From Antilocapra americana (taxonomy: Eukaryota; Chordata; Mammalia; Artiodactyla; Antilocapridae), in assembly GCA_007570785.1 (NCBI GenBank), contig ML664161.1:3487868-3551867 (forward strand): 64,000 nt of DNA. The letters are read 5' to 3'. Each line of letters opens with the position of its first letter. Position 1 is the first letter of the stretch. A program made the position numbers and the translations under genes. The notes below the pieces were generated by a model. The model saw only the letters and a program-made list of their open reading frames with translations. It did no database searches and was not told the origin of the DNA. This document shows positions 23,310-34,862 of the stretch, one piece after another.

Positions 23310-24007
23310 TCTTCATTAAAAATGGATTTCTTGTAAATAAAATATATTTTAGTCTTGTTTTTTCATCCACTATGACAATTTGTCTTTAACTGGTGCATTT
23401 AAACCATGGAAATTCAAAGTGATTATTAGTACAGGTAGATCTGTCATATTTGTTACTGTTTTCATTTCTATTTTTGCCTTCCTTGCTTTTTCTGCCACCT
23501 GTGATTTGTCTCTATGATTCTATTTTCTCTCCTTTGTTAGTATATCTCTTGTATTTCCTATTTTTACCTTTTTATATGTTGCTAATAAAGTCTACTTTCA
23601 AGTAGCACTATGCCATTTGACAAGTAGGGTGAGGATTTAATAATAATAAAGCAATCTTAATACCTCTCTTTCATCCCTTGTTTTATTGCTACCATTCATT
23701 TATCTTACAGTAAGTATATTTAATTATATTTTTTCTAACATACATAGCTTATATAATTAAATACACCATTGGTGTCACTGTTTAACAAACTGTTGTTAGA
23801 CTGATAAAGGATGAGAAAAATTAAAGTTCATATTTTACTTTCATCTATTTATTCTTTGAAGATCTTTTCATTACATAGATTCAAGTTTATGACATACCAC
23901 TTTCCTTCTGTCTAAAGAACTCATAACGTTTCTTACAAAGCAGATCTACTAGCAAGAAATTCCTTCAGCTTCTACTTGTCTGAAAAAATCTTTATTTCTT
24001 CTACATG

Positions 24008-24135
24008 TTTTAACTTTTTATTTTATATTAGAGTATAGCCAATTAAAATGTTGTGATAGTTAGGGGTACACAGTAGAGCGACTCAGCTATACATAAACCT
24101 GTATCCATTCTCCCCCAAACTCCCTTCACATCCAG
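24008..24135 (-). mobile_element. L1 3' end nested in ancient L1
   Basis: An antisense L1 end ('tttatattagagtatagcca', 'aatgttgtgatagttag', 'ctcagctatacataaacctg') interrupts the older L1. It belongs to a 3'-end type common in ruminant genomes. Confidence 0.65.
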
Positions 24136-24393
24136 ATAGCTTCTCCTTCATTTTAAGGAATAACTTATCAGTGTATAATGTACAGTTTATTTCACTAAAG
24201 CCTCTTGCTTTCAAAGGCTGAGGAGAAGTTAGCAGTAAATCTTAAATTCATTTCTTCACAGGCAAGGTTCTTTCATCTGACTTCTTTCAGAACTTTATCT
24301 TAGATTGTCCATGGCTTGAAAATTAATAGTCCTAAGTATCCTGGGGTTTGTTTGTTTGATTGTTGCTTTTTGTTTTTGTTTCTTTTTTTCTTG

Positions 24394-24419
24394 TTTTTTT
24401 TTTTTTTTTTTTTTTTTTT
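24394..24419. repeat. T(26) run
   Basis: An uninterrupted run of about 26 T inside the old L1. It may be an expanded T-rich stretch or the relic of a poly(A) tail; no element is attached on either side. Confidence 0.8.
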
Positions 24420-24550
24420 ACATTAATCCTACTGATGGTCTCTGAGCTTCCTGGACCTATGGTTTGGTGTCTGACATTAATTTTGGAAATTTCTCATCCA
24501 TTATTGTTTGAAATATTTCTTACAGTCTTTTCTCTTTTTCTTCTACTTCT

Positions 24551-26397
24551 CAGGTCAGTTCAGCCACTCAGTCATGTCTGCCTCTTTGAGATCCCATGGA
24601 CTGCACTATGCCAGGCTTCCCTGTCCATCACCAACTCCAGGGGTTTACTCAAACTCATGTCCATTATGTCAGTGATGCCATCCAACCACCTCATCCTCTG
24701 TCGTCCCCTTCTCCTACTGCCTTCGATCTTTCCCAGCATCAGGATCTTTTCCAGTAAGTCGGTTCTTCACATCATGTGGCCAAAGTATTGGAATATCAGC
24801 TTCAACATCAGTCCTTCCAATGAACACCCAAGACTGATCTTCTTTAGGATGGACTGGTTGAATCTCTTTGCAGTCCAAGGGAATCTCAAGAGTCTTCTCC
24901 AACATCACAGTTCAAAAGCATCAATACTTTGGCCTCAGCATTCTTTATGGCCCAACTCTCACATCCATACATGACCACTGGAAAAACCATAGCTTTGACT
25001 AGACAGATATTTGTTGGCAAAGTAATGTATCTGCTTTTTAATATGCTGTCTATGTTGACCATAACTTTTCTTCCATGGAGCAAGCATCTTTTAATTTCAT
25101 GGCTTAAGTTACCATCTGCAGTGATTTTGGAGCCCCCCAAAATAAAGTCTCTCACTGTTTCCACTGTTTCCCCATCTATTTGCCATGAAGAGATGGGACC
25201 AGATGCCATGATCTTAGTTTTCTAAATGTTGAGTTTTAAGTCAGTTTTTTTTTTTTTACTCTCCTCTTTCACTTTCATAAAGAGACTCTAGTTCTTCACT
25301 TTCTGCCATGAGGGTGATGCCCTCTGTGTATCTGAGGTTATTGATATTTCTCCCAGGAGTCTTGATTCCAGATTGTGCTTCTTTCAGCCTGGCATTGTAC
25401 ATTATGTACTCTACATATAAGTTAAATAAGCAGGGTGACACTATATAGCCTTGACATACTCCTTTCCTGATTTGAAACCAGTCTATTGTCCCATGTCCAG
25501 TTCTATGTGTTGCTTCTTGACCTGTATACAGATTTCTCAGGAGGCAGGTAAGGTGGTATGTTATTTCCATCTCTTGAAAAATTTTCCACAGTTTTTTTTT
25601 TGTGATCCATACAGTCAAAAGCTTTGGCATAATCAGTAAAGCAGAAGTAGATGTTTTTCTGAAACTCTTTTACTTTTTCCATGATCAATCAGATGTTGGC
25701 AATTTGATCTTTGGTTCCTCTGCCTTTTCTAATCCAGCTTGAACATCTGAAATTTCACATTTCACATACTGTTGAAGCTTGACTTGGAGAATTTTTAACA
25801 TTATTTTGCTAGCGTCTGAGATGAGTGCAATTGTGCGGTAGTTTGAACATTCCTTGGCATTGCCTTTCTTTGGGATTGGAATGAAAATTGACCTTTTCCA
25901 GTCCTGTGGCCATTGCTGAGTTTTCCAAACTTGCTAACATATTGAGTGCAGAACTTTCACAGTATCATCTTTTAGGATTTGAAATAGCTCAACTGGAATT
26001 CCATCACCTCCACTCACTTTGTTCATAGTGATGCTTCCTAAGGCCCACTTGATTTTGTATTCCAGGTGAGTGATCACACCACTGTGGTTATCTGTGAAAT
26101 GAAGATATTTTTTGTACAGTTCTTCTGTGTTTGTTGCCACCTCTTCGTAATATCTTCTGCTTTTATTAGGTCCATACCATTTCTGTCCTTTATTGGTCCC
26201 ATCTTTGCATGAAATCTTCCCTTGGTATCTCTAATTTTCTTGAAGAGATCTCTAGTCTTTCCCTTTCTATTGTTTTCCTCAATTTCTTTGCAATGATTGT
26301 GAAGGGAGGCTTTCTTATCTCTCCTTGCTACACTTTGGAACTCTGTTTTCCAATGGACACATTTCATGGGTTTTCTTTTCTCTTTTGCCTTTCACTT
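24551..26397 (-). mobile_element. BovB LINE, 1.85 kb, 5'-truncated
   Basis: The longest BovB copy in the window, antisense. From its 5' side it retains the endonuclease-RT linker (e.g. TRDLFKKIRDTKGRFHAKMG near 26200), the start of the RT domain (GIPVELFQILKDDTVKVLH near 25950), the palm (FCFTDYAKAFDCMDH near 25610; TEGITLMAE in place of the YADD box near 25320) and the C-terminal part (ITADGNLSHEIKR, VFPVVMYGCESWA near 24960-25100), then the 3' tail to 24555. Frameshifts split it into at least five frames and the catalytic aspartates are lost. It is fused at its 5' side to a Bov-tA piece. The BovB endonuclease domain proper is missing. Confidence 0.92.
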
Positions 26398-26532
26398 CTT
26401 TTTTCTCTAGGCCAGAATACTGGAGTGGGTAGCCTTTCCCTTCTCCAGGGGATCTTCCCAACTCAGAAACTGAACCCACGTCTCTCGCATTGCAGGAAGA
26501 TTCTTTACCAGGTGAGCCACAAGGGAAGTCCT
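26398..26532 (-). mobile_element. Bov-tA SINE fused to BovB
   Basis: On the minus strand a Bov-tA SINE begins at 26532 with its tRNA-like head and runs to 'ttctggcctagagaa', where it switches directly into internal BovB sequence with no SINE tail between. The SINE plus BovB together are flanked by similar 11-mers, cttctacttct (24540-24550) and cttctccttct (26533-26543), as if inserted as one unit. Confidence 0.85.
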
Positions 26533-26819
26533 CTTCTCCTTCTAACATGCCTATTATATGCACGTTACAACATTTGTAGTTGTCATTCAAGTCGTGGATA
26601 TTGTGTTCTGCTTCTTTTTCCAGCCTTTCTTCCCTTTGCTTTTGGGTTTCAAAGATTCTGTTAATAGATCTATCTCCAAGATGCTCTTCTCAGCCATGTC
26701 CAGTCTGCTACTATGCCTGTGAAAAGTATTCTTCGTTTTTGTTACACCTGAAGTGGGAAAATGGGATAGTTTCCTTGTTAATGTTCCCAGCCTTTGTGTA
26801 CAAATATTTACCCTGATCA

Positions 26820-27022
26820 GTTGTATTGGTTTGTGAAAGCTGCCACACAAAATACCACCCACTGTATGACTCACACAACAGAAATTTGTTTCTTACAGTT
26901 TACGAAGTTCAAAGTCAAAAATCAGGGTGCCAGAAGAGCTGGCTTCTCCTGAGGACTCTCTCCATCTTTTAAATACAATCACCTTCTTATTGCTTCTTTT
27001 CATGGTTTTACCTCTCTTTCTC

Positions 27023-27070
<48 letters not shown>

Positions 27071-27245
27071 CCCAGATGTTCCTATGTCCTAATCCAGTCA
27101 GATTGAATTAGGGCTCACAATTATCATCTCATTTTTAACTTAATCATCTCCATTAAGGCCCCGTCTCCACATACAGTCACAATCTGAAGTGCTGAAGGTT
27201 AGGGCTTTTAATATGTGAATTTTAGACAGACATAGTCAATCTAAA
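26820..27245 (-). mobile_element. MLT1-type (ERVL-MaLR) LTR
   Basis: An antisense old LTR: 'gtattggtttgtgaaagctg', 'cacacaacagaaatttgttt', 'cttctcctgaggactctctc', 'attgaattagggctcac', 'catacagtcacaatctgaag'. The order and content match the MLT1 group. It is solo and highly diverged, and contains a TA microsatellite. Confidence 0.65.
27027..27070. repeat. (TA)n microsatellite
   Basis: About 20 uninterrupted TA units inside the MLT1-type LTR. Confidence 0.95.
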
Positions 27246-27472
27246 ATATCATTTAAACTTTTAAACCCCTTTTTATCATTACTTCCAATGGAAATTGATG
27301 TCTCAAATTTAAAATTTAATGTTCTACAATGTAAATAAATTTTAACATCTCTCTATGGATATGTTTACCCACTGTGCTTGTCATTTAATACTTACCCTTC
27401 CATCTTTTACATATTCTCCAATTTATTAAAATTTGCTTTCCTTTATCATTTTCCTTTTTTCTATCATTTTCT

Positions 27473-27686
27473 TAGGAAGTCTTGGTGGCTCAGATGGTAA
27501 AGAGCTTGCCTGCAGTATGGGAGACCAGGATTTGATCCCTGGGTCAAGAAGATCCCCTGGAGATGGAAATGGTAACCCACACCAGTATTCTTGCCTGGAA
27601 AATCCCATGGATGGAGGAACCTAGCAGGCTAAGAGATGGGGTCGCTAAGAGATGGACGTGACTGAGCAAATTCACTTTCACTTTCT
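27473..27686 (+). mobile_element. Bov-tA SINE
   Basis: A sense Bov-tA with 'ggaagtcttggtggctcag', 'tttgatccctgggtc' and 'ctagcaggctaagagatgg'. Flanking 'tcattttct' at 27464-27472 and 27687-27695 is a 9-bp target duplication. Confidence 0.9.
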
Positions 27687-27695
27687 TCATTTTCT

Positions 27696-28204
27696 CTCCA
27701 TGTATATTAGTCTCAATGCATTTCTATTACCTGTTTATTATTAATCTAGGAGTTTGGGAGTGAGATGTGTTAGAGACAAGTTCACTGTGAGTATTTTTAT
27801 CAAAATCAAATAAATGTTTTTGAGTTGAAAGGAGTGATGTTAAAATCACTAAAATAAACGCAAATATTTTAACTTTTTCCTTCTAAGTTGGTCTGTTCTC
27901 ACATATTTTAAAAGGTCTTCATTCCCAAACTATAATTAGAATTTATCACCATGAGCAGTCACCCTGGACCTGGGGTAAGTCTCTTGGTTTCCTAATGGCA
28001 TAAATAGTTTGGACTGAGAGTTGCTAATGAACTGAATATGATGAATACCAATTCTGTCAGTGCCAGTGGACCATGTGTACATGATGATTAAAGAAATACA
28101 TTTTAGACTGCCATAGATAGAAGCCTGATTACACTAACCACAGGAGTAAGAGATACATAGAAGTTTTTCATTTAAAAAGTAGAGCATAGGAGTTTCACTT
28201 GCAC
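27696..28204. other. Unrecognised DNA
   Basis: Nothing is recognised. Confidence 0.4.
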
Positions 28205-28211
28205 CATGATA

Positions 28212-28638
28212 GTGTAGGCTTGCCAGGTACCTCAGCTGGTAAAGAATCCACCTGCAATGCAGGAGACCTGGGTTTGATCCCTGACTTGGGAAGATCCCCT
28301 GGAGAAGGGAACAGCTACCCACTCCAGTATTCTTACCTAGAAAATTCCATGGACAGAGGAGCCTGGAGGCTATAGTCCATGGGGTTGCAGAGTCAGACAC
28401 AACTTTCTCTTTGGGGCTTCCCTGATAGCTCAAATGGTGAAGAATCTGCCAGCAATGAAGGAGACCTGGGTTCAGCCCCTGGGTTGGGAAGATCCCCTGG
28501 AGAAGAAAATGACAACTCACTTAAGTATTCTTGCCTGGAGAATTCCATGGACAGAGGAATCTGGCAGGTTACAGTCCTTGGTATTGCAAAGAGTCAGACA
28601 TGACTGAGTGACTGACTTTCACTTTTTTTTTTTTTTTT
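28212..28638 (+). mobile_element. Tandem Bov-tA SINE dimer
   Basis: Two complete Bov-tA units lie head-to-tail (about 28214-28411 and 28413-28620), each with a tRNA-like head and a body ending in 'agagtcagacacaac' or 'agagtcagacatgac', followed by one T-run (28623-28638). The whole is bounded by 'catgata' at 28205-28211 and 28639-28645, which suggests insertion as a single dimeric unit. Confidence 0.88.
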
Positions 28639-28645
28639 CATGATA

Positions 28646-29027
28646 AGGAAAAAGGAGTTCCATGGATTTGATCCCAAGTAATATTGGTAAGAATGACAAA
28701 TTTGATAGAACAGCAAGATTTACATTCCCTGGAAATGAACTGGAGGCCATAAAGCATATGGCCAAGGAAATTTACTAAAAGTTAGTAAGAATTTTAAGAG
28801 TTCTATGTTAACAGAGACCCACACCATCCCTCATCCTTCCAGCTCAGTGAGGCAGAAGTTATTCCAAACTGTTACGGCCAGGAAGATAGGGCTCCCTCTC
28901 CCCTCCAGCTTCCAATTAAAAGACCATCTGCTCAGTATTTTGTACCTTGCTTTCAGGAATTTGCTGGTGAGAGGCTGGATTCTAGAAAATAATATCAAAA
29001 GTTAGGGATTCATGTGGTTACAAAGAG
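28646..29027. other. Unrecognised DNA
   Basis: Nothing is recognised. Confidence 0.4.
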
Positions 29028-29484
29028 TTCAGTTCAGTTCAGTCGCTCTGTCATGTCCAACTCTTTGCAACTCCCTGACCTGCAGCACACCAGGCCTCCC
29101 TGTCCATCACCAATTCCCAGAGTCCACCCAAACCCATGTCCATCGAGTCAGTGATGCCATCCATCCATCTCATCCTCTGTCATCCCCTTCTTCTCCTGCC
29201 CTCAATCTTTCCCAGCATCAAGGTCTTTTCAAAAGAGTCAGTTCTTTGCATCAGGGGGCCAAAGAATTGGAGTTTCAGCTTCAACATCAATCCTTCCAAT
29301 GAACACCAAGGACTGATTTTTAGGATGTACTGGTTGGATCTCGTTGCAGTCCAAGGGACTCTCAAGAGTCTTCTCCAACACCACAGTTCAAAAGCACCAA
29401 TTCTTCAGTGCTCAGCTTTCTTTATAGTCCAACTCTCACATCCATACATGACCACTGGAAAAACCATAGCCTTGACTAGATGGA
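29028..29484 (-). mobile_element. BovB LINE 3' end
   Basis: An antisense BovB 3' end starting at the terminal 'ttcagttcagttcagtcgct' repeat and ending in the C-terminal RT region (complement of VFPVVMYGCES near 29430-29465). It is relatively little diverged. No convincing target duplication was found. Confidence 0.9.
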
Positions 29485-30559
29485 CCATTATTGAACATGA
29501 CTGAATGAACTAAGTGAACTGATCTAATTCTGTCCATCCCCTATTCATGTAACAGAAATTCTACCTACAGTTGGATGCAACTGGGGATACTGGGATCCTG
29601 ATTACTCTCTGCTCTGGCTTATCAGATAGGAGTCCCATGACAAGAGAGGGAAACTAAGTAGACCTAAGTCTGTTTTCCACCATGCGCTGACATACATTGA
29701 GTAGGTAAGGTATTAGTGTCACTTAAAGGAATGTCATTTTCTCCATTCCTAGTACAAATGCTATGGCTCAGAGATTTTTTCCTGTGGGGAGACACAACCG
29801 TAGAACAGAGAGCTGTGATGTGTTGCCCAAAGAATTGACTTCATATGCCACAGACTCTGCAGAAGTTTGTGCCTAATGAGACTCTCAGAAACAGTGGAAG
29901 CAGTAGTAAGAAAAAACTAGGGGAGATTTATAGATTTATTGGAGAGATAGGCTAAACTGTGTGGCTGCAAGTTTTTCAGAAAGTAACAATGAAATACATG
30001 GCTAAGAAGAACACTTGTGAGATCAGAATAAATCTCAAATACTGACCTTTGAAATGATCCCTTGTAAGGAGCCTTAATTTGATTGGATTAGCCTGTGAGT
30101 ATGCCCAGAGTACTGTTGAAAACAATAGAGTAGTCAGCTCAAAGTATAATAAGAGAAAGACAGTGAAAGAGATCTCTGCCAAAATCAATGTCATCTTACA
30201 GTGACTATGAACATACCCAAGGATGTATCCCTTAGGAGTAACATAAGAAACTTCACACTGGAGGGTTGGGGGAGTCGAAATAGATCTCACCAGAATAATC
30301 TAGACAGTCATTAAACAAGGAAATGAACAAGTAACAAGCTCCATACTGGGGAGAGGAAGAATACCCCATACTGTGATAATATATTATATAAAATGTCCAT
30401 TTTCTAATTTTGAAAAGGAGATATGTCTGAGACAGGAAAGTATGATCCATACACCAAAGAAACTAAGCAGGCAAAAAAAGTCACCTGCTATAGTCAACCA
30501 ATGTTGGATTTAAAGAAAAACTTTCTATTAGCAAGTATAAACGTACTTACAGAACTAAA
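29485..30559. other. Unrecognised DNA
   Basis: About 1.1 kb without a recognised feature. Open frames on the minus strand (29976-30290) look accidental. Confidence 0.4.
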
Positions 30560-32090
30560 GATAAACATATCTAAACATGCAAAGAAAGGTATGATGACAC
30601 AGTAGTATCAGGTAAAGAATATCTACACAAATGTATAAATTATAATACAAAAAGCATAAAATAAAAAGTTTAGAGTTGAAAAGTGCAATAATAGAAAATT
30701 TAAAAATTTACTAGAGTGGTTTAACTGTATATTTGAACTGAAAGATTTAGTCAACTTGATAATAAGTGATGAAGATCATACAATTTGAAGAAGAGAAAAA
30801 GAGAATGAAGAAAAATAGTTTTTAAAAGTTGGACAACATTAAGCACACCAACATATAGGTATACTTTGTTTTACTGCATATCAGTTTTTTGTACTTTTCA
30901 GATATTTCATTTTTTTGCAAATTGAAGGTTTGTGGCAACAATGCAAATTTACCAGTGCCATTCTTCCAACTCTATTTGCTCCGTTTGCATTTCAGTGTAG
31001 TATTTTGGTAATTTTTGAAATTTTTCAAATCCTCCAGCAGCAAGAATAGTATGACTCACTGAAGGATGAGATGATGGTTAGCAATTTTTAGTAATAAAGA
31101 ATTTTTATTTAAGGTATGTATATACTGGGTTTTTAGACATAATGCTATTGCACTTAGAGTACAGTATAATGTGAACATAACTTTTATATGCACTAGGAAA
31201 CAAAAAGATTGTGTAACTTACTTTATTGCAATATTCACTTTATTGAGGTGGTCTGAAACCGAGCATGTAATATCTTCAAGGTATGCCTATATACATAATG
31301 ATAGTACCAGAGAAGAGGAAAAGAAAGAAGGAGAAAAATATTTAAAGAAATAATGGCAGGAAACTTCTGTATTTTTTGAAAACATTAACCTACACATCCA
31401 GAAATTTCATCAAACTCCAAGTATGATAAATGTATTAAAAATTCTGAAAGACAAAGTCAAAGAGAAAATATTGAAAGCAGTTTAATAGAATAATGACTGC
31501 TCACTTAAAAGTGGACCTTGCTAAGATTATCCGCTTATTTCTCATCAGAAACAACAGAAGTCATGAAGTAGGATGCCCTATTCATAGTGTTCTAAGGAAA
31601 GAGTAGGCAAACAAACAAATCTTGTCAGATAGAATTATGTATCCAGGAATGCTATCTGCTATCTTTCAAATATGAAGGAAAAATAAAACATTCCCATACC
31701 GACAAAACAGACATAATTTGTTTCTACCAGATCTGCTTTATAAGAAATACTGCTTCAGGCTTAAAGTAAGTGACCCTACCTAGTAATATGAATTCACATG
31801 GAAAAAAAAAACAACAGCAAAAGTAACTATACAATTGTAAAAGATGTTATAAAGAAATTATCCATTATTCTTGTGATGGATTTAACAATCAATTGCATAA
31901 AACTATGTGCACATATTGTTGGGGCTATAGCATCTAGAAATGTATTTGCCAGTAGTACCACAAAGAAACATATGGAATTAAAAACTGTACTGTATCATAT
32001 TCTAGCACTTTGTTTAGAAAAATGTTCTTATCAGTTAATATACACTGGACTTACTGAAAATTATAAACAGATTTGTAAAGAATAAGTTAT
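30560..32090 (+). mobile_element. Ancient L1 (L1M-type), carrying a Tigger
   Basis: Sense old L1 sequence: 'agaatgaagaaaaatag', 'cattaagcacaccaacata' up to 30855, resuming after the DNA transposon with 'taccagagaagaggaaaag', 'ctacacatccagaaatttc', 'cttatttctcatcagaaac', 'ctgctttataagaaatactg', and a 3' UTR-like part to about 32090. It is highly diverged and has no usable reading frame. Confidence 0.65.
30856..31289 (+). mobile_element. Tigger1-type DNA transposon, internally deleted
   Basis: A Tigger-group (pogo-like Tc1/mariner) element with both ends: 'taggtatactttgttttactg' at the left and 'caaggtatgccta' at the right, flanked by the expected TA dinucleotides (30854-30855, 31290-31291). 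The 5' part ('attgaaggtttgtggcaac') is joined directly to the 3' part ('gatgatggttagcaattttt', 'gacataatgctattgca'), so the transposase gene is deleted. Confidence 0.8.
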
Positions 32091-33030
32091 AGATTAAGCA
32101 TGTGTGTTTAGAACATATTAGTTAGAAAGTAATTTTGTGCAGTTTGTACCACTGTTCATGTTGGAGCTATTTGTTTCAGGCTTTATATGGTTTCTTTAAT
32201 CAGTGCAGAAATTATGTGATGGTCAGGGCACCACTGTAACTGATACAAATAGATAAGCATTTTAGTAGTGATCTATGAGGAAACTGATATCAGCAGCTGG
32301 AAAACTAAACATCTGTTTTATGAAGAGACAATACAATTGGCAAAAATGCTATGGTTGGTAACTTGGAGGGCAGTCCAAGTCCTTAACAATACTGCAGCTC
32401 TGTGAGAAGTGTTTGCAAATAAATAGAATGAAAGTGTTTGTTGGCATGTATTTCCTGCTTTTACCAGAGTACTAAACAAGAGAAATGAGCTCAAGCACAG
32501 AAAAGAGTTGCCAGTTTTCAGGCAGAAATATAAGAGAATAAATAATATTCAGAAATGTGTGGCCTTGCTAGTTAAAAAACTCAGCTGCTTCTAGCCTCAA
32601 AATCTAGTAAATGAGTCAAAAGTTGTTTGAGTGATAAATGTCCATTAAGTTTCCCATTAAACAAGATCACTCAGCTTGTGACAAAGTACAAACTAAGGGT
32701 GTTTCTTTCCCACCTAAGCCTACAACTTCAAATAGCTTCATGCTGAAAGAGAATGAATAAATCTGAAGAAATTAAGAAATAAAGCCATCTTAAGACCTAT
32801 TTCTAGGAAGAAAAAAACTTATTTTTTTCTAGATATTTCTAGAAGGAAGCAGACGAACCTTGCTGTCTTTCTTTTGGGGAAACTGTGTTACCAAGAACAG
32901 CAAGAGCTTAATGCAATTGTGGCTTTCTCTATTAAGTATTAAACCACTTATTTGTCCCCAAACTTTCAATAGCAGAATAAAAGCAGTGGAAGCTATGAAA
33001 ACCCCAATGAGAACATATTTCCAAGGGACC
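32091..33030. other. Unrecognised DNA
   Basis: Nothing is recognised. Confidence 0.4.
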
Positions 33031-33042
33031 ACTTTAGAGGAT

Positions 33043-33319
33043 AGGAGAAGTCAATGGCACCCCACTCCAGTACTCTTGCCTGGAAAATCCTATGGACGGA
33101 GGAGCCTGGTAGGCTACAGTCCATGGGGTCACGAAGAGTCGGACATGACTGAGCGACTTCACTTTCACTTTTCGCTTTCATGCATTGGAGAAGGAAATGG
33201 CAACCCACTCCAGTGTTCTTGCCTGGAGAATCCCAGGGACGGAAGAGTCTGGTAGGCTGCCATCTATGGGGTCGCACAGAGTCGGACACGACTGAAGCGA
33301 CTTAGCAGCAGCAGCAGCA
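33043..33319 (+). mobile_element. BovA2-type SINE dimer with 12-bp target duplication
   Basis: Two BovA bodies in tandem without a tRNA-like head, each with 'caccccactccag' or 'caacccactccag' and 'gagtcggacatgactg' or 'gagtcggacacgactg', joined by a short T/C-rich linker and ending in (AGC)n. It is flanked by perfect 'actttagaggat' at 33031-33042 and 33320-33331. Low divergence suggests a young insertion. Confidence 0.93.
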
Positions 33320-33390
33320 ACTTTAGAGGATTCAATCAAAGGATGAGAGTGAGGAAGGATATAATTAAGGTGGACATGCTTACTCACTCA

Positions 33391-33401
33391 TGTGTGTGTG
33401 T

Positions 33402-33451
<50 letters not shown>
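33391..33451. repeat. (TG)6-(AC)24 microsatellite
   Basis: A short TG run (33391-33402) followed by about 24 AC units (33404-33451). The two parts are complementary and could fold back; alternating purine-pyrimidine tracts may adopt Z-DNA. The length is likely polymorphic. Confidence 0.95.
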
Positions 33452-33455
<4 letters not shown>

Positions 33456-33849
33456 AGACACTGAAGAGACTTGACAATGCTATTCCTTCCAAGGAGCAGA
33501 ATCTGAATCTAGTTAAGGAACTTCTTCTGTTCCTTAACTCAGAAGAAAACTTTTACAGACTGCTCAGTAAGATTTCATGATTTTGATAAACCAGTGCCCG
33601 CTGTGTGTGGTGTCCCATTTCCACTCTTCTGAAATGAAGTGTGCATAGTGATCATTTTCTCCTTGTTCATCATTACATACTGGATGAGAAGGACACATTT
33701 CTTTTTAGTTCTTAGCTTGATAAGTCATGAAGAACCATACAAACAATGACCTAATGGGGAGTATTGTACAATTACTAGATATTTGGGTCTTTGAAGTGAA
33801 TGTGATCATTGGAATTGTAGAAAGGTCATAAAAATCTAATATACATATT
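33452..33849. other. Unrecognised DNA
   Basis: Nothing is recognised. Confidence 0.4.
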
Positions 33850-34175
33850 GCATTTCTCCTCCTTCAGGGAACATCACTGCTCTAAAATTTTGGAAGCTGT
33901 TATGGACAAGTTGCTTGCTATAGCCAATGAAATGTTGACAGCAGTTAGATGAGTTCTGTGTTCTGCTCCTCCTGCCACGGTGACAATGGAAGTATATGCC
34001 TTTCTGAAGCTTCTACCACATTGACTCCCTATGTGATTGCCATAATCAGAGCCCCTCTGCTGAACTGTACCAGGCTTATATTGTGGAGTGACAAATAAAT
34101 TTAAGTGGCATTAAGCCACTGAGACACTGCCTTTGTCAGTTAATGAGCATAACCTAAATTATTCTGATTGATTGC
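33850..34175 (+). mobile_element. MaLR/MLT1-like LTR 3' part
   Basis: The 3' portion resembles an old MaLR LTR: AATAAA at 34094-34099, then 'ggcattaagccactgagaca' and 'gagcataacctaaattattc'. The 5' border is unclear. Confidence 0.45.
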
Positions 34176-34650
34176 GATTGAATCCCTTGAGAATTAAGTG
34201 ATTTCTATTTGTATGGGATATGAAGAGGCCAGAAAGCAAACTGGCAAACCAGAGAAGAAACTGAGTAACTGATTATCTGTTCTTTTTCTCCTCTTCTTGG
34301 GCACAAAATTGGGCTGAAATTTCCAGCTTCCTTTGCAATAATATGTGATAGTATAACTTAATTCTAGCCATGGGAATATAAGTGCAGAAATTGTGTCTCA
34401 ATTAGAGTAAGACCTATGATTATCTTCCACTTTTGATCATGATACTAAACTCCAACTAGTTGTGTACAAAGCAATACACAGAACTTTGAAGAACAGAGGA
34501 GGTAAAGATGTTGTTAATGCTCAGTATCTTATTTATACCTCAGAGAAAAGCCTCCCACAAATTAAGATGATGTTTTGAATCTTAGTGGATTTTACTGGGT
34601 TTTGGTGGAGTCATGGTTTGCGGCATCTGACATCACACTGTACTCCCTAT
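34176..34650. other. Possible second old LTR, otherwise unrecognised
   Basis: The segment 'gctgaaatttccagcttcc' to 'ttctagccatgggaatataag' (34310-34385) weakly resembles an MLT-type LTR. The remainder is unrecognised. Confidence 0.3.
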
Positions 34651-34862
34651 GCGCACATGTGCTCAGTCACTTCAGTAGTGTCCAACTCTTTGTGAACCCA
34701 TGGACTTTAGCCTGCCAGATTCCTCTGTCCGAGGTGATTCTACAGGTGAGAATACTAGAATGGGTTGCCATGCACTCCTCCAGGGGATCTTCCCAACCCA
34801 GGGATGAAACCTGCGTCTCCTGCATTGCAGGTGGATTCTTTATAGCAGAGCCACGAGGGAAG
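34651..34862 (-). mobile_element. Bov-tA SINE
   Basis: An antisense full-length Bov-tA ('gtgctcagtcacttcag', 'cctgcattgcaggtgg', 'gagccacgagggaag'). No clear target duplication. Confidence 0.9.

Larger units (their letters stand above)
23310..26815 (-). mobile_element. Ancient L1 (L1M-type) fragment, multiply invaded
   Basis: Old antisense L1 sequence lies at about 23310-24007, 24136-24550 and 26533-26815 (e.g. 'tgtctttaactggtgcattt', 'tctacttgtctgaaaaaatc', 'tctgacattaattttggaaa', and after the insertions 'gttacaacatttgtagttg' and 'ccatgtccagtctgctacta'). The pieces are collinear with one ancient L1 3' region when the younger insertions are removed. It is highly diverged and non-coding. Confidence 0.65.

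Noticed and set aside
28205..28620. CRISPR-like array from repeated Bov-tA units
   Set aside because: The units are 200-bp SINEs without short regular spacers, in a mammalian genome.
33250..33319. AGC repeat as a coding polyglutamine/serine tract
   Set aside because: It is the normal 3' tail of the BovA2 SINE.
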